A stretch of DNA of 64,000 nucleotides from NCBI RefSeq assembly GCF_000702505.1, contig NZ_JNIM01000001.1:3162001-3226000 (forward strand), read 5' to 3'. This document shows, one piece after another, positions 17,096 through 25,961 of the stretch. Both the position numbers and the translations under genes were made by a program. The notes below the pieces were generated by a model. It had not been told where the DNA came from and did not search any database. It was given only the letters and a program-made list of their open reading frames with translations. Source of the stretch: Thermogemmatispora carboxidivorans (lineage in GTDB: Bacteria; Chloroflexota; Ktedonobacteria; Ktedonobacterales; Ktedonobacteraceae). The first letter of the stretch is position 1; every line of letters starts with the position of its first letter.

Positions 17096-19813
17096 ATGAC
17101 CGATCACGAAGGACATCAGTATGAGCGCGACCAGGCGCTGGCCCCCGGCGCCGAGGTTGGAGCAGAGAAAGAGGCGGTGGTGGTACATGTCCGCCGCCTC
17201 CGCGTCGAATATCACCAGGAGGCGGCGGTGCTTGGCCTGGGCGTCGAGTGCCCTCGCCTCAGTTGGATTGTTGAGACGGATCGTCCCACCTGGCGCCAGG
17301 CCGGCTATGAGGTCGAGGCCTATGATGCCGCTGGCCAGCTTTGGGCGAGCAGCGGCCTACTCCGCTCGCCTGAGTCGGTGCTCGTGCCCTGGCCCTTCGC
17401 TCCCTTGCACTCGCGGCAGCGTCTACAGGTGCGGGTGCGCGTCGAGGGGCAGGATGGCAGCCGCTCGCCCTGGAGTGCGCCAGCCACGGTCGAGGCCGGG
17501 CTATTGCAGTCCTCCGACTGGGAGGCGCGCTTTATTACGCCCGACTGGGATGAGGATACGACCCGCCCGCAGCCGGCGCCCTTGCTGCGTCGCGAGTTTG
17601 AGGTGACGGCGGGACTGCAAGCGGCCCGCCTCTACATTACGGCTCTCGGCGTTTACGAGGCTCAGCTGAATGGGCAAGTTGTTGGCGATCAGGTGCTGGC
17701 CCCCGGCTGGACCAACTACGATCAGCGCCTGCTTTATCAAACCTTTGATGTGACCGCGCTCTTGCACGAGGGGCGCAACGCTATCGGGGCGATCGTGGGC
17801 GACGGTTGGTTTCGCGGACGCCTGGGCTTTCATGGCGGACGGCGCAACCTGTATGGCGAGCGCCTGGGGCTGCTGGCACAGTTAGAGCTATACTATGCCG
17901 ATGGACGCTGCGAGCGGGTGGTGACCGACCTGAGCTGGCGCGCCAGCACCGGCCCGATCCGCGCCAGCGATCTCTACGATGGCGAGGAGTACGATGCGCG
18001 CCTGGAAGAGGATGGCTGGTCTGAGCCGGGCTACGATGATCGCGCCTGGCGCGGTGTGCGTCTGTTGGAATGGGACCTGACGCGCCTGGCCGCTCCCGAG
18101 GCTCCTCCTGTGCGGCGCATCGCTCTCGTAAGACCGCAGGCGATTCTGACGTCCCCCAGCGGGCGTACGATCCTCGACTTCGGCCAGAATCTGGTCGGGC
18201 GCCTGCGCCTGCGTGTGCAAGGCGAGGCAGGGCGGCAGATTACGCTGCGCCATGCTGAGATTCTCCAAGAGGGCGAGTTATGCACCCGTCCGTTGCGCAC
18301 CGCCCGGGCTACTGATCGCTACATCCTGCGCGGCGGCGGCCTTGAGATCTGGGAGCCGCGCTTTACTTTTCACGGCTTCCGCTACGCCGAGGTCGAGGGC
18401 TGGCCCGGACCGCTGCAAGTTGATGACATCCAGGCGGTGGTCTGTCACTCCGATCTGGAGCGTACGGGCTGGTTCAGCTGCTCGGAGCCGCTGCTCAACC
18501 GCTTCCATGACAATGTCGTCTGGAGCATGCGCGGTAATTTCTTGTCCATTCCAACCGACTGCCCTCAGCGCGACGAGCGCCTTGGCTGGACGGGCGACAT
18601 TCAGATCTTTGCGCCAACGGCCTGTTTTCTCTACGACTGCGCCGGCTTCCTTTCTTCCTGGCTGCGCGATCTGGCCAGCGAGCAGACGCCGGAGGGTGTT
18701 GTTTCCTTCGTGGTGCCCGATGTTCTGCGGCGCATTCCAGCGCTACCTGCAGAGCAGCCGCTGCCGGTGGCGGCCTGGGGCGATGCCGCTGTGCTGGTGC
18801 CGTGGACGCTCTACCAGCGCTATGGCGATAGCGAGCTGCTAAGGCGGCAATTTCCCAGTATGCGGGCCTGGGTTGATCTGCTCGATCGGCTGGCTGGCGC
18901 GGAACATCTGTGGCGCAGGGGCTTTCAATTCGGCGACTGGCTTGATCCCGCAGCTCCGCCAGAGGAGCCGGCAGCGGCGCGCGCAGCGCCGGAGGTTATA
19001 GCGACGGCCTATTTTGCTCGCTCAGCAGAGGTCGTCTCACTGACGGCGGGTGTGCTGGGCCGCCGTGAGGAGGAGGCACACTATCGGGAGCTGGCCGCCC
19101 AGGTGCGGGCCGCTTTCCGGCGGGCCTATGTCGGGGCCGATGGCCGTATCCTTAGCGATGCTCCCACCGTCTACGCGCTGGCCTTGCAGTTCAATTTGCT
19201 GGAGGATGAGGAACTGCGCCAGGCTGCGGGCCGGCGTCTGGTGGAGCTGGTGCAGGCTGAGGGCTATCACCTGTGCACAGGGTTTGTCGGCACACCCTTG
19301 CTCTGTGATGCGCTCTGCCGCGTTGGGGCCGCAGCGGTTGCTTTCCGCCTGCTGCTGCAGCGCGAGTGTCCTTCCTGGCTTTACCCGGTCACAATGGGAG
19401 CGACGACCATTTGGGAGCGCTGGGACAGCCTGCTGCCCGATGGTTCGGTCAATCCTGGCGAGATGACTTCCTTTAACCACTATGCGCTCGGCTCGGTGGC
19501 CGACTGGTTGCATCGCACGGTTGCCGGTCTGGCACCCGCGGCGCCGGGCTATCGTCGGCTGGTGGTGCACCCGCTGCCGGGCGGCGGCCTGACCAGGGCT
19601 GAGGCTCGTCTGCGGACTCCTTACGGCCTGGCGGCGGTGCAGTGGCAGCTTGTCGATGGCTTCTTTGAGCTGATGGTCGTCGTTCCACCGAATACGACGG
19701 CCAGCATCGTTCTGCCAGGCAGTGACCAGCCCTACGCCGAGGTGGGGAGCGGTACCCACCGCTGGCGCCTGCCCTACCCTGCCGGAGCCGAGGCGGATTC
19801 TATCAGCTCCTAG
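17096..19813 (+). CDS. Alpha-L-rhamnosidase, GH78
   Basis: The 905 residues follow the GH78 domain order: an N-terminal fibronectin-like domain (about 30-140), beta-sandwich domains including the rhamnose-binding type, an (alpha/alpha)6 barrel and a C-terminal beta domain. The catalytic segment DCPQRDERLGWTGD lies near residue 490 and a second GH78 block, ATTIWERWDSLLPDGS, near 765. The enzyme cleaves terminal alpha-L-rhamnose from plant glycosides and pectic oligomers. No signal peptide is seen, so it acts in the cytoplasm after import by the ABC system just upstream. AAGGAG precedes the ATG at 17096. Confidence 0.94.
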   Translation: MTDHEGHQYERDQALAPGAEVGAEKEAVVVHVRRLRVEYHQEAAVLGLGVECPRLSWIVETDRPTWRQAGYEVEAYDAAGQLWASSGLLRSPESVLVPWPFAPLHSRQRLQVRVRVEGQDGSRSPWSAPATVEAGLLQSSDWEARFITPDWDEDTTRPQPAPLLRREFEVTAGLQAARLYITALGVYEAQLNGQVVGDQVLAPGWTNYDQRLLYQTFDVTALLHEGRNAIGAIVGDGWFRGRLGFHGGRRNLYGERLGLLAQLELYYADGRCERVVTDLSWRASTGPIRASDLYDGEEYDARLEEDGWSEPGYDDRAWRGVRLLEWDLTRLAAPEAPPVRRIALVRPQAILTSPSGRTILDFGQNLVGRLRLRVQGEAGRQITLRHAEILQEGELCTRPLRTARATDRYILRGGGLEIWEPRFTFHGFRYAEVEGWPGPLQVDDIQAVVCHSDLERTGWFSCSEPLLNRFHDNVVWSMRGNFLSIPTDCPQRDERLGWTGDIQIFAPTACFLYDCAGFLSSWLRDLASEQTPEGVVSFVVPDVLRRIPALPAEQPLPVAAWGDAAVLVPWTLYQRYGDSELLRRQFPSMRAWVDLLDRLAGAEHLWRRGFQFGDWLDPAAPPEEPAAARAAPEVIATAYFARSAEVVSLTAGVLGRREEEAHYRELAAQVRAAFRRAYVGADGRILSDAPTVYALALQFNLLEDEELRQAAGRRLVELVQAEGYHLCTGFVGTPLLCDALCRVGAAAVAFRLLLQRECPSWLYPVTMGATTIWERWDSLLPDGSVNPGEMTSFNHYALGSVADWLHRTVAGLAPAAPGYRRLVVHPLPGGGLTRAEARLRTPYGLAAVQWQLVDGFFELMVVVPPNTTASIVLPGSDQPYAEVGSGTHRWRLPYPAGAEADSISS

Positions 19814-19979
19814 ACCGGAGCCGTGGGTCGCTCAGCTCAGGGCTGGACCCAGGGAGAGATTGGCGGCTTTTCCTCGCACCGCCTGCTCAGCCGGGCCCAG
19901 CCCTTGGCTCGTGCGCTCCTCTCTACTGCCGTCCATTGCATTGGCTGGCGCACCCAGCTCCCAGGCCGACGACGATTCG

Positions 19980-21560
19980 TCAAGGTGAACCTTCGCTTTT
20001 CTGTCGAGCATCGAACCGACTGCCCCGGGTTGAGAGGGAAGCGTGCAGTTTCTTCCAGTATTGCTGGAGAGCTGCCAGTCGTCCTGCTTCAGCGGGTCGC
20101 CCTCCGTAGCGCTCGGGCAGATAGGCTTGCGTGAGCTGGCCCCCGAACTCTACCAATTGCTGAGCCGAGACCGCTGCCTTATCCTCGCTGACGTTGCCCG
20201 TCGCCTGAAGCGAAGCGCGAAGGCGCGCCAGATATTCTTGCGGTGTTTCTGCTGGACAACGTGCCCATGTCCGATCACGGGCAGCCACTTCCTGCAACCA
20301 GGCCCGGTAGAGCCAGCGCAGTGAGGTTGGAGCCAGCGGCTCTATCAAGGCTTGCCTTCGACGCTGACGTCGCCTCTGTCTTAGACGTTCGCCGAGTAGC
20401 GCCAGTGGATTGAGCATCTCGCGTTCCTCCTCGACCTCAGGTATGAGGGGCCGCCAATGCCCAAGATGGACCACACGGAGCACGAGCCAGAGGAGAGCCC
20501 CGATGATCAGGAGAAGCAAGAGCAGACGCCCAGCCATGAGAAGGAGCGGCGGCACAGAGAGATGGCTCTGCCCTTGCTGCGTCAGCAACTGCCGCCGGAG
20601 GGTCGCAGGCGAAATCAGGACGGGAGCGGAGGCTGGTCCCCCCTGACGCACAGCGGCCACAACGAGAGCAAAGAGATCAAAGAAAGGCGTCAGTATGAGG
20701 ACGATGAGCCAGAGGAGGGCCTCGCTTATCCAATCCCAGGCCCTTGCCAAAATGGGAGTGAGCAGCGTGATTGCGCTCTGAAACGTAACGAACGAAAAGA
20801 TCGTCTCCAGAAGGGCTACCAGCAGCAGGATCAGGAGAGAGAGGAGAAACAGAGCCAGGAGCCAGGGGCGTGTCGGATCAGCAACGGCTCCCGTACCTCC
20901 GGCGCGACGCAGACGCTGGCGGCGAATCGTGCTCAGACGTGCCAGCGAGAGCGTCTGCAGGCCGGCGAAGAAGAAGAGTGGCAGCGTCAGACTGAGAGCG
21001 GCCAGCAGGTCGCGCCAGGAGGCCAAGAGGGCCAGCATCAGGCTAGCCAGCAGCGCCAGGAAACCCAGGCGGAAGGAGCGCGCCAGCGCTTCATGCTCAA
21101 AGCCGAGACGTGCCCGCGCCAAAGCCCGGCGCCAGAGCCAGACGAGGAGCAAGGCAGCCAGGAAAAAATCGATCAGGAATCGGCCTGTCAGTACCTGTGG
21201 GAGCAGTGGCCCCCAAACACCTCCCAGAGCCAGCACCAGGGGCAGCAGCCTGGCCGGAGCGCGCCAGCGCGCCAGTGCTGGTCGTCGTTCAGTCCAGGTT
21301 TCGACAGAGCGCGCCCACCAGAGCAGAATCAGCCCCCCGAGACAGGCCAGCCAGGCGCTTTGTGGGAAGAGAAGCAAGGGCAATAGCGGCCTGCCTTCCA
21401 AGAGCCTGGCAGCCACAAGGAGCAGCGAACTGGCCGGCTGGGCTTCCATCAAGGTGACGCTCAGTGGCAGAGCCAGGCGCTCAAGCCAGTTGGGCGGGCG
21501 GCTCGGACTGTGATATCGCTCGGCTCTGTTTTTCCATATCAGCCATCTGGAGCAGCTCAC
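19980..21560 (-). CDS. DUF4129 multi-pass membrane protein
   Basis: The 526-residue protein has about nine or ten hydrophobic helices in its first 370 residues, then a soluble C-terminal domain of the DUF4129 type (SLRWLYRAWLQEVAARDRTW, TPQEYLARL). DUF4129 proteins are normally encoded with MoxR ATPases, DUF58 proteins and often transglutaminases, and are thought to take part in cell-envelope assembly or protein maturation. The GTG at 21560 lies seven bases after AAGGAG and overlaps the DUF58 gene by 80 bases. It is third in a MoxR-DUF58-DUF4129 operon that begins with a fluoride riboswitch. Confidence 0.82.
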   Translation of the reverse strand: MSCSRWLIWKNRAERYHSPSRPPNWLERLALPLSVTLMEAQPASSLLLVAARLLEGRPLLPLLLFPQSAWLACLGGLILLWWARSVETWTERRPALARWRAPARLLPLVLALGGVWGPLLPQVLTGRFLIDFFLAALLLVWLWRRALARARLGFEHEALARSFRLGFLALLASLMLALLASWRDLLAALSLTLPLFFFAGLQTLSLARLSTIRRQRLRRAGGTGAVADPTRPWLLALFLLSLLILLLVALLETIFSFVTFQSAITLLTPILARAWDWISEALLWLIVLILTPFFDLFALVVAAVRQGGPASAPVLISPATLRRQLLTQQGQSHLSVPPLLLMAGRLLLLLLIIGALLWLVLRVVHLGHWRPLIPEVEEEREMLNPLALLGERLRQRRRQRRRQALIEPLAPTSLRWLYRAWLQEVAARDRTWARCPAETPQEYLARLRASLQATGNVSEDKAAVSAQQLVEFGGQLTQAYLPERYGGRPAEAGRLAALQQYWKKLHASLSTRGSRFDARQKSEGSP

Positions 21561-22884
21561 GCCATTGCTCCTTTCCTCGGATATGTTGCACAGGAATCAG
21601 TCCAGCGGCCTGCGCCAGCGCCGCCTCAGCTCGCTCATCTCCTTCACCACAGAGCACCAGCTGCACTGCTCTCCCAGAGCGCCGCAGCTCTAGCAGCCGC
21701 TCGATGGTACTCTCCTGCAGGACAGCGGCGGCACAGACGAGGATCAGCGTGCCCCCTGTTGACAGAGGCAGTGCCTCCTGCTCCAACAGGGGATCGATGG
21801 CAGCTCCCATGTAGGGTAGGAGACGTGCCAGAGTGGTGAGCAGATGTCTCTCCTGCTCGCCACCCCGTGCGCAGGGCACTGTAACGCGCGCATGATAGGT
21901 GGCGTCGGCGCTGCGTACCAGTTGACGCCCCTCCTCCAGCTCAGTCTCATCGTCGCCCCAGGGTGCCAACAAGCTGTTGACCAGCAGACCAACCTGGTAG
22001 CCGGCTTTCAAGCCCCAGACAGCCAGCGAGGCCGTCAAGCTGATAAGCCACTCCTGCCGCTCAACATCAATACCCATCCACGGCTCACGAAAGGTATTGA
22101 TGTTGAGCACCAACAGCAGGCGCGCCGTGCTGGCAGGGTCAAAGACCTTGCGATAGAGACCAGCACCACGGGCGCTGGCTTTCCAATGCAGGTAACGGGG
22201 GTCATCGCCTGGCTGGTAGGGGCGCACCCCGGCGAAGCGCAGAGGGTCCTCCAGCAAGTGCAGCAGCGAGGTCTGCATCCCAAGAGGAGCCAGAGGCGTC
22301 AGTCCAAAGTCTTCGAGCGAAGCCACCAGGGGATAGACTAACAGCCGCACCTGCCGCTCTAGCTGTTCCTGGCGGATGAGCCAGCCGAAGGGATCGCCGG
22401 TGCGTACCATGACTGGCCCCAGACTGTAGACGCCCCGCTGGGGACAGTACAATCGGTAGCGACGCCTGACACGCTGAAATCCCCAGATGGCCAGCGTGTT
22501 GACAAGCAAGGCCCGCTGCACTTTATAGCTAGGTAGGCTGCGCCCGCTTAAGAGAGGCAGCTGTGCAGGGATCTCGATCTCCACTTCCAGCCACGGTAAA
22601 GGCAAGAACTTGCGGTTCTCAACGCCCAGAGTGAGCACAAGCTCCTCTCCCAAGAGGAGAGTGCGGCGATCTAGCTCCAGGTCCAGTCGCAAGTGCTGCA
22701 AGGCGCGCCGATACCATAGCTCGGGTACCAGAGCGCAGATCAGCGCAAAAAGGGCCGTCAGGAAGACCAGCGACTGCCGGCTGACGGCGCTCAGCACGAA
22801 GAGGGCCACAGCCAGAACCAGCCAGGGACGACGCTTGAGCAGGATCTCGCGCGCCATCTGTTGCGACAGCGTGGGTTCGCTCAT
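21481..22884 (-). CDS. DUF58 domain protein
   Basis: The 467 residues begin with two hydrophobic helices (about 20-60) followed by a beta-rich region and the DUF58 core. The diagnostic block RPYQPGDDPRYLHWKASARG lies near residue 225, followed by a VWA-like fold. DUF58 proteins work with MoxR ATPases as chaperone-like or metal-insertion partners at the membrane. The ATG at 22884 has AAGGAG nine bases upstream and shares ATGA with the moxR stop, so it is translationally coupled to moxR. The exact client is unknown. Confidence 0.88.
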   Translation of the reverse strand: MSEPTLSQQMAREILLKRRPWLVLAVALFVLSAVSRQSLVFLTALFALICALVPELWYRRALQHLRLDLELDRRTLLLGEELVLTLGVENRKFLPLPWLEVEIEIPAQLPLLSGRSLPSYKVQRALLVNTLAIWGFQRVRRRYRLYCPQRGVYSLGPVMVRTGDPFGWLIRQEQLERQVRLLVYPLVASLEDFGLTPLAPLGMQTSLLHLLEDPLRFAGVRPYQPGDDPRYLHWKASARGAGLYRKVFDPASTARLLLVLNINTFREPWMGIDVERQEWLISLTASLAVWGLKAGYQVGLLVNSLLAPWGDDETELEEGRQLVRSADATYHARVTVPCARGGEQERHLLTTLARLLPYMGAAIDPLLEQEALPLSTGGTLILVCAAAVLQESTIERLLELRRSGRAVQLVLCGEGDERAEAALAQAAGLIPVQHIRGKEQWRELLQMADMEKQSRAISQSEPPAQLA

Positions 22885-23939
22885 GGGCGCTCGCTCCTTG
22901 CGCTCCGCCAAGAGTGAGCTGATAGGTCAGGAGTCTCGACCGGAACTGCTGTGCTTTCCAGGATTTCTTGCAGCACCTGCTCGGCTCCCTGACGTTGCAG
23001 GCGAGCACGCGTCGTCAGCATCAGACGATGAGCCAGCACGACAGGAGCCAGACACTTGATATCGTCCGGTAACACGTAGTCGCGTCCACGAATGGCGGCG
23101 TAGGCAGCGCTGGCACGCTGGAGAGCCAGCGTCCCACGTGGGCTGACGCCCAGACTGATCGCTGGATGATTGCGCGTGGCCCGTACCAGGGTCAGCAGAT
23201 AGCGCTCGACGTCGGGCTGCCAGTAGAGACGACGAATCTCACGCTGGGTCCTGAGAATAGCCTCCGCGTCAGCTACTGGCTCCAGTTCCTCCAAAGGCTC
23301 AACCTCCCTGAAGCGCTGGAGCATCACTAGCTCCTCTTCTTCGCTGGGATAGCCGAGCGGCAGGCGCATCAGAAAACGATCGAGCTGAGCTTCCGGGAGG
23401 GAAAACGTCCCTTCCAGCTCAACGGGATTCTGCGTTGCCAGCACCAGATAGGGCTGGGGAAGAGGCCGCGTCTCGCGCTCGATCGTGATTTGCCGCTCAA
23501 CCATCGCTTCGAGCAGAGCCGCCTGAGCGCGGGGGGTCGCCCGGTTGATCTCGTCGATCAGGACAACATGACTGAAGAGGGGGCCGGGACGGAAGACGAA
23601 GGTACTGCTGCGCTGATCGAAGTAGGAAATGCCTGTCATATCGCCTGGCAAGAGATCAGGTGTGCCCTGAATGCGCTGAAAGCTCAGGTCCAACGAGCGC
23701 GCCAGCGCTTTCGCCAGCAGCGTCTTCCCAATGCCAGGTACATCCTCTAGCAGCACATGCCCATCGCTGAGCAGGGCCACCAGCAACAGATCAATGACAG
23801 CTTCCTTACCAACAATGACCCGCGCGACATTCCGCCGGAGCCTGGCAGCCAGCTCCTGCACCTGCAGGCTGGTATGAATCTGTGAGGCTTTTTTCTCTTC
23901 CCATTCCATAGGGCAATACAACCTTATTTCATCGAACAT
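22881..23939 (-). CDS. MoxR-family AAA+ ATPase
   Basis: The 352-residue AAA+ ATPase has Walker A EDVPGIGKTLLAKA (near 70), the block FQRIQGTPDLLPGD, Walker B LIDEINRATPRAQAALLEAM and sensor-1 ATQNP, all standard for MoxR. MoxR ATPases drive maturation or complex assembly with DUF58 (VWA-like) partners. The start is uncertain: ATG at 23939 has little ribosome site, and ATG at 23909 begins with the more usual length. Immediately upstream lies a fluoride riboswitch with an intrinsic terminator (23958-24055), so expression should rise when fluoride is present. That control is unusual for this gene family. Confidence 0.9.
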   Translation of the reverse strand: MFDEIRLYCPMEWEEKKASQIHTSLQVQELAARLRRNVARVIVGKEAVIDLLLVALLSDGHVLLEDVPGIGKTLLAKALARSLDLSFQRIQGTPDLLPGDMTGISYFDQRSSTFVFRPGPLFSHVVLIDEINRATPRAQAALLEAMVERQITIERETRPLPQPYLVLATQNPVELEGTFSLPEAQLDRFLMRLPLGYPSEEEELVMLQRFREVEPLEELEPVADAEAILRTQREIRRLYWQPDVERYLLTLVRATRNHPAISLGVSPRGTLALQRASAAYAAIRGRDYVLPDDIKCLAPVVLAHRLMLTTRARLQRQGAEQVLQEILESTAVPVETPDLSAHSWRSARSERP

Positions 23940-23957
23940 TTCACCATTCAGTACTAC

Positions 23958-24055
23958 AAAAAAAGCTTCTACAGCCCCTTCTCCAAGAGGATGTAGAAGC
24001 TATCAGCGCTGGCTAGCGCGATTCATACGGCGAGCTTCATCGCCGTGTATCAGTT
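23958..24055 (-). ncRNA. Fluoride riboswitch (crcB motif) A, before moxR operon
   Basis: On the minus strand the aptamer reads GGCGATGAAGCTCGCC (24044-24029), a GCGCT/AGCGC stem, then TGATAGCTTCTAC (ending 23993). These match the crcB fluoride aptamer consensus (GGCGATG..., TGATGGCCTCTAC). The 3' strand can instead pair with GTAGAAGCT (23972-23964) to form a terminator followed by seven T. Fluoride binding should hold the aptamer and prevent termination. A -10 box TATACT lies at 24071-24066 on the same strand. Confidence 0.92.
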
Positions 24056-24065
24056 GTCTGGCGTT

Positions 24066-24071
24066 AGTATA
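24066..24071 (-). promoter_or_regulatory. -10 box for riboswitch A transcript
   Basis: TATACT on the minus strand with TTGTAT 17 bases upstream as a weak -35. Transcription would start about ten bases before the aptamer. Confidence 0.5.
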
Positions 24072-24121
24072 GCTCAGGAGAGCACATAATACAAGGAGTC
24101 GAGCCGCTGATCATTCTCACC

Positions 24122-24151
24122 TTGACAGGCATCTGACCACTATGCTATTGT
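24122..24151 (+). promoter_or_regulatory. Promoter of riboswitch B transcript
   Basis: TTGACA (24122-24127) and TATTGT (24146-24151) are 18 bases apart, pointing rightwards and ending just before the second fluoride aptamer. It is divergent from the riboswitch A promoter, with about 50 bases between the two. Confidence 0.55.
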
Positions 24152-24157
24152 TTCTTA

Positions 24158-24256
24158 GGAAGTATAGCAACCTGCGATGAAGCCCGCGTAATGCCGCAAG
24201 GCTGATGGCTTCTACCCAGTACGGAAGATGAGCCGTGCTGAGTAGAAGCCTTTTTT
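24158..24256 (+). ncRNA. Fluoride riboswitch (crcB motif) B, orphan
   Basis: The plus-strand aptamer contains TGCGATGAAGCCCGC (24173-24187), a GCC-GCAA-GGC hairpin and TGATGGCTTCTAC (24203-24215), an excellent match to the crcB consensus. A terminator follows: GGCTTCTAC (24207-24215) pairs with GTAGAAGCC (24242-24250), then six T. No plausible plus-strand gene follows; the next gene (24420-25961) runs the other way. Read-through would give RNA antisense to the MutS-like gene's 3' end, or the original target gene has been lost. Confidence 0.92.
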
Positions 24257-24280
24257 CATGGGCCGCGGTTGTTCAGAGGG

Positions 24281-24316
24281 AAGCCGCCTCTTTGGGGCCA
24301 TTGAGGGGCGGCTTTC
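24281..24316. terminator. GC-rich hairpin, possible terminator
   Basis: AAGCCGCC and GGCGGCTT form an 8-bp stem around a loop of about 20 bases, some 100 bases past the stop of the MutS-like gene on the minus strand. There is no T run, so termination is uncertain. Confidence 0.35.
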
Positions 24317-24419
24317 CCCTTCCTTCTTTTGCCCGCGAACGTCTGGAAGGCCCAAGCCAGCCCTCAACCCTGGTTTACTAGCCCAGCGCAGGCTCCTTTC
24401 CCTCTCTCATCTGTCTCAG

Positions 24420-25961
24420 CTACTTGCTCCTCAGCCGGGCTTCACCCCTATCTTCCTTCAGGTCAGAGGCAAAGACGCGGGCATAGAGATCACGAGCATA
24501 GCCTGTCTCTTCCGGTTCCCCTTCCACTATGCGGAAGGTGCGCCTGCCGTCAGCCTGACGTTCGGCACGTAGGAAGAGCATCTCCGGTCGATGCTCTTGC
24601 GCGAAACGACGGGCCAGGGTAGCGAGATGGGTCACATAGCAGACAGTGATGCCATGCTCAACCAGAGCCGTTATCATCTGGTGAGCCAGCTCGCTCCCCT
24701 CGCGCTCATTGGTGGCAGCAAAGGATTCGTTGAGCAGGAGCAGGGCATATGGCCTGATCTCGTCAACAATAGCGCTCATGCGGTTGAGTTCTTCATCAAG
24801 CTTCCCACTCTTCAGAGTGGTATCCTCGCGTCGGCGAAAATGGGTGAAGAGGCCACTGCAGAGACTGGCGTGGAAGGCGCGCGCTGGTACAAACATGCCA
24901 CTCTGCAACAGGAGCTGTGCCAGGCCCAGGCTGCGCAGAAAGGTGGACTTTCCTCCCCGATTAGCCCCCGTAATGAGGATTAGACGTTTGCCATCGGCCT
25001 GGCCATCGTTGGCAACGATGGCCGTCCGTTGCGTGAGGGCCAGAGCGGGGTCATAGAGGCTCTCGAAGCTGCGACGCTGCTCCTCCGCCGGCGCCACCGC
25101 CGGGAAACAGAACGGCAGCTTCCGCTCGGTTAGCGCCTCAGCCAGGTTGAGGCAGCCGACATAAAAGGCCAGTTCGCGGCGCAATAGTGCGAAGAAGCTC
25201 AAGATGTGCTCAGTGGAACGTGCCAGGGCGTTGGCTACCAGATTGAGGCCGCGGTTGCGCAGCTCCGACAAGGCCCGCGCTCCGGCCTCATCACGCTCGG
25301 GAATGCGGAAGGTGTAGCCCGGTGCTCGCTTTCCTCGACTCAGGAGACGGCTGAACCACGGGCCTTGCGGCGCAGCAACACGGCGCAGGGTATAATCGCG
25401 GCCTTTGTTCCCCTGACCCAGGCGCACACTGAGCAGCACGCCATCGCGAAAGTGCAGCTCACGCAGGTGGTCCTCAACACGCGCGAGATAGTCATCACTT
25501 AGCTCGCGCCGCAGCATAGCACACAGTTCACGCAAGCCCTCGGAGCAAAAGGCCTCTGCCTGCTCGTCAGCAATCGCACGCAGCTTATGCAAGACAGCGA
25601 AGAGCAGTTCCAGGATCTGAACCGAGCGCATGAGCATGAGACTGGGATCTTTGAAAAAAATGAAAGAAGCTTTGCGCTCGCTCTCCTGCGCCTCAATGGT
25701 AAGCTGGTAGAGGGAGCGAATCAGGGCCGGCTGGCGTAGACAGTCTTCTAGCACGGCCTGCCGATAGCGGACGGTCTCCAGATCGCTGACAAGGCTGGAG
25801 AGGATCACTCTCCTGGCCGTCTCGAATACGAAACGGTCACCGCGGGCCATCGCATTGAGCACCGTTTCTAGCTCCAGATCCTGCACGAGGTCAGCGGCAT
25901 GAGGCGGCAACGGTTGCGTGACATCAAGGTCACGGTCACGATAGAGCAAATGTACTTTCAT
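24420..25961 (-). CDS. MutS-family ATPase-domain protein, second of pair
   Basis: The 513-residue protein has the MutS ATPase domain at its C-terminal half: Walker A TGANRGGKST near residue 331, Walker B-like ALLLLNESFAATNEREG and the H-loop TVCYVTHLATLA. The N-terminal half is helical like the MutS core/lever, and no mismatch-recognition domain (Phe-X-Glu) is seen, so it is not a classical mismatch-repair MutS. It is closer to the ATPase-only MutS-like proteins. Its ATG overlaps the stop of the preceding MutS-like gene (ATGA), so the two are probably a heterodimer. The pair is downstream of fluoride riboswitch C. Confidence 0.85.
   Translation of the reverse strand: MKVHLLYRDRDLDVTQPLPPHAADLVQDLELETVLNAMARGDRFVFETARRVILSSLVSDLETVRYRQAVLEDCLRQPALIRSLYQLTIEAQESERKASFIFFKDPSLMLMRSVQILELLFAVLHKLRAIADEQAEAFCSEGLRELCAMLRRELSDDYLARVEDHLRELHFRDGVLLSVRLGQGNKGRDYTLRRVAAPQGPWFSRLLSRGKRAPGYTFRIPERDEAGARALSELRNRGLNLVANALARSTEHILSFFALLRRELAFYVGCLNLAEALTERKLPFCFPAVAPAEEQRRSFESLYDPALALTQRTAIVANDGQADGKRLILITGANRGGKSTFLRSLGLAQLLLQSGMFVPARAFHASLCSGLFTHFRRREDTTLKSGKLDEELNRMSAIVDEIRPYALLLLNESFAATNEREGSELAHQMITALVEHGITVCYVTHLATLARRFAQEHRPEMLFLRAERQADGRRTFRIVEGEPEETGYARDLYARVFASDLKEDRGEARLRSK

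Noticed and set aside
20457..21386. 309-codon plus-strand frame opposite the DUF4129 gene
   Set aside because: Antisense shadow rich in Gln/Glu/Arg, opposite codons for membrane helices.
24258..24572. 104-codon plus-strand frame just after riboswitch B
   Set aside because: No ribosome site, low-complexity composition, starts right after the terminator and overlaps the end of a well-supported MutS-like gene.
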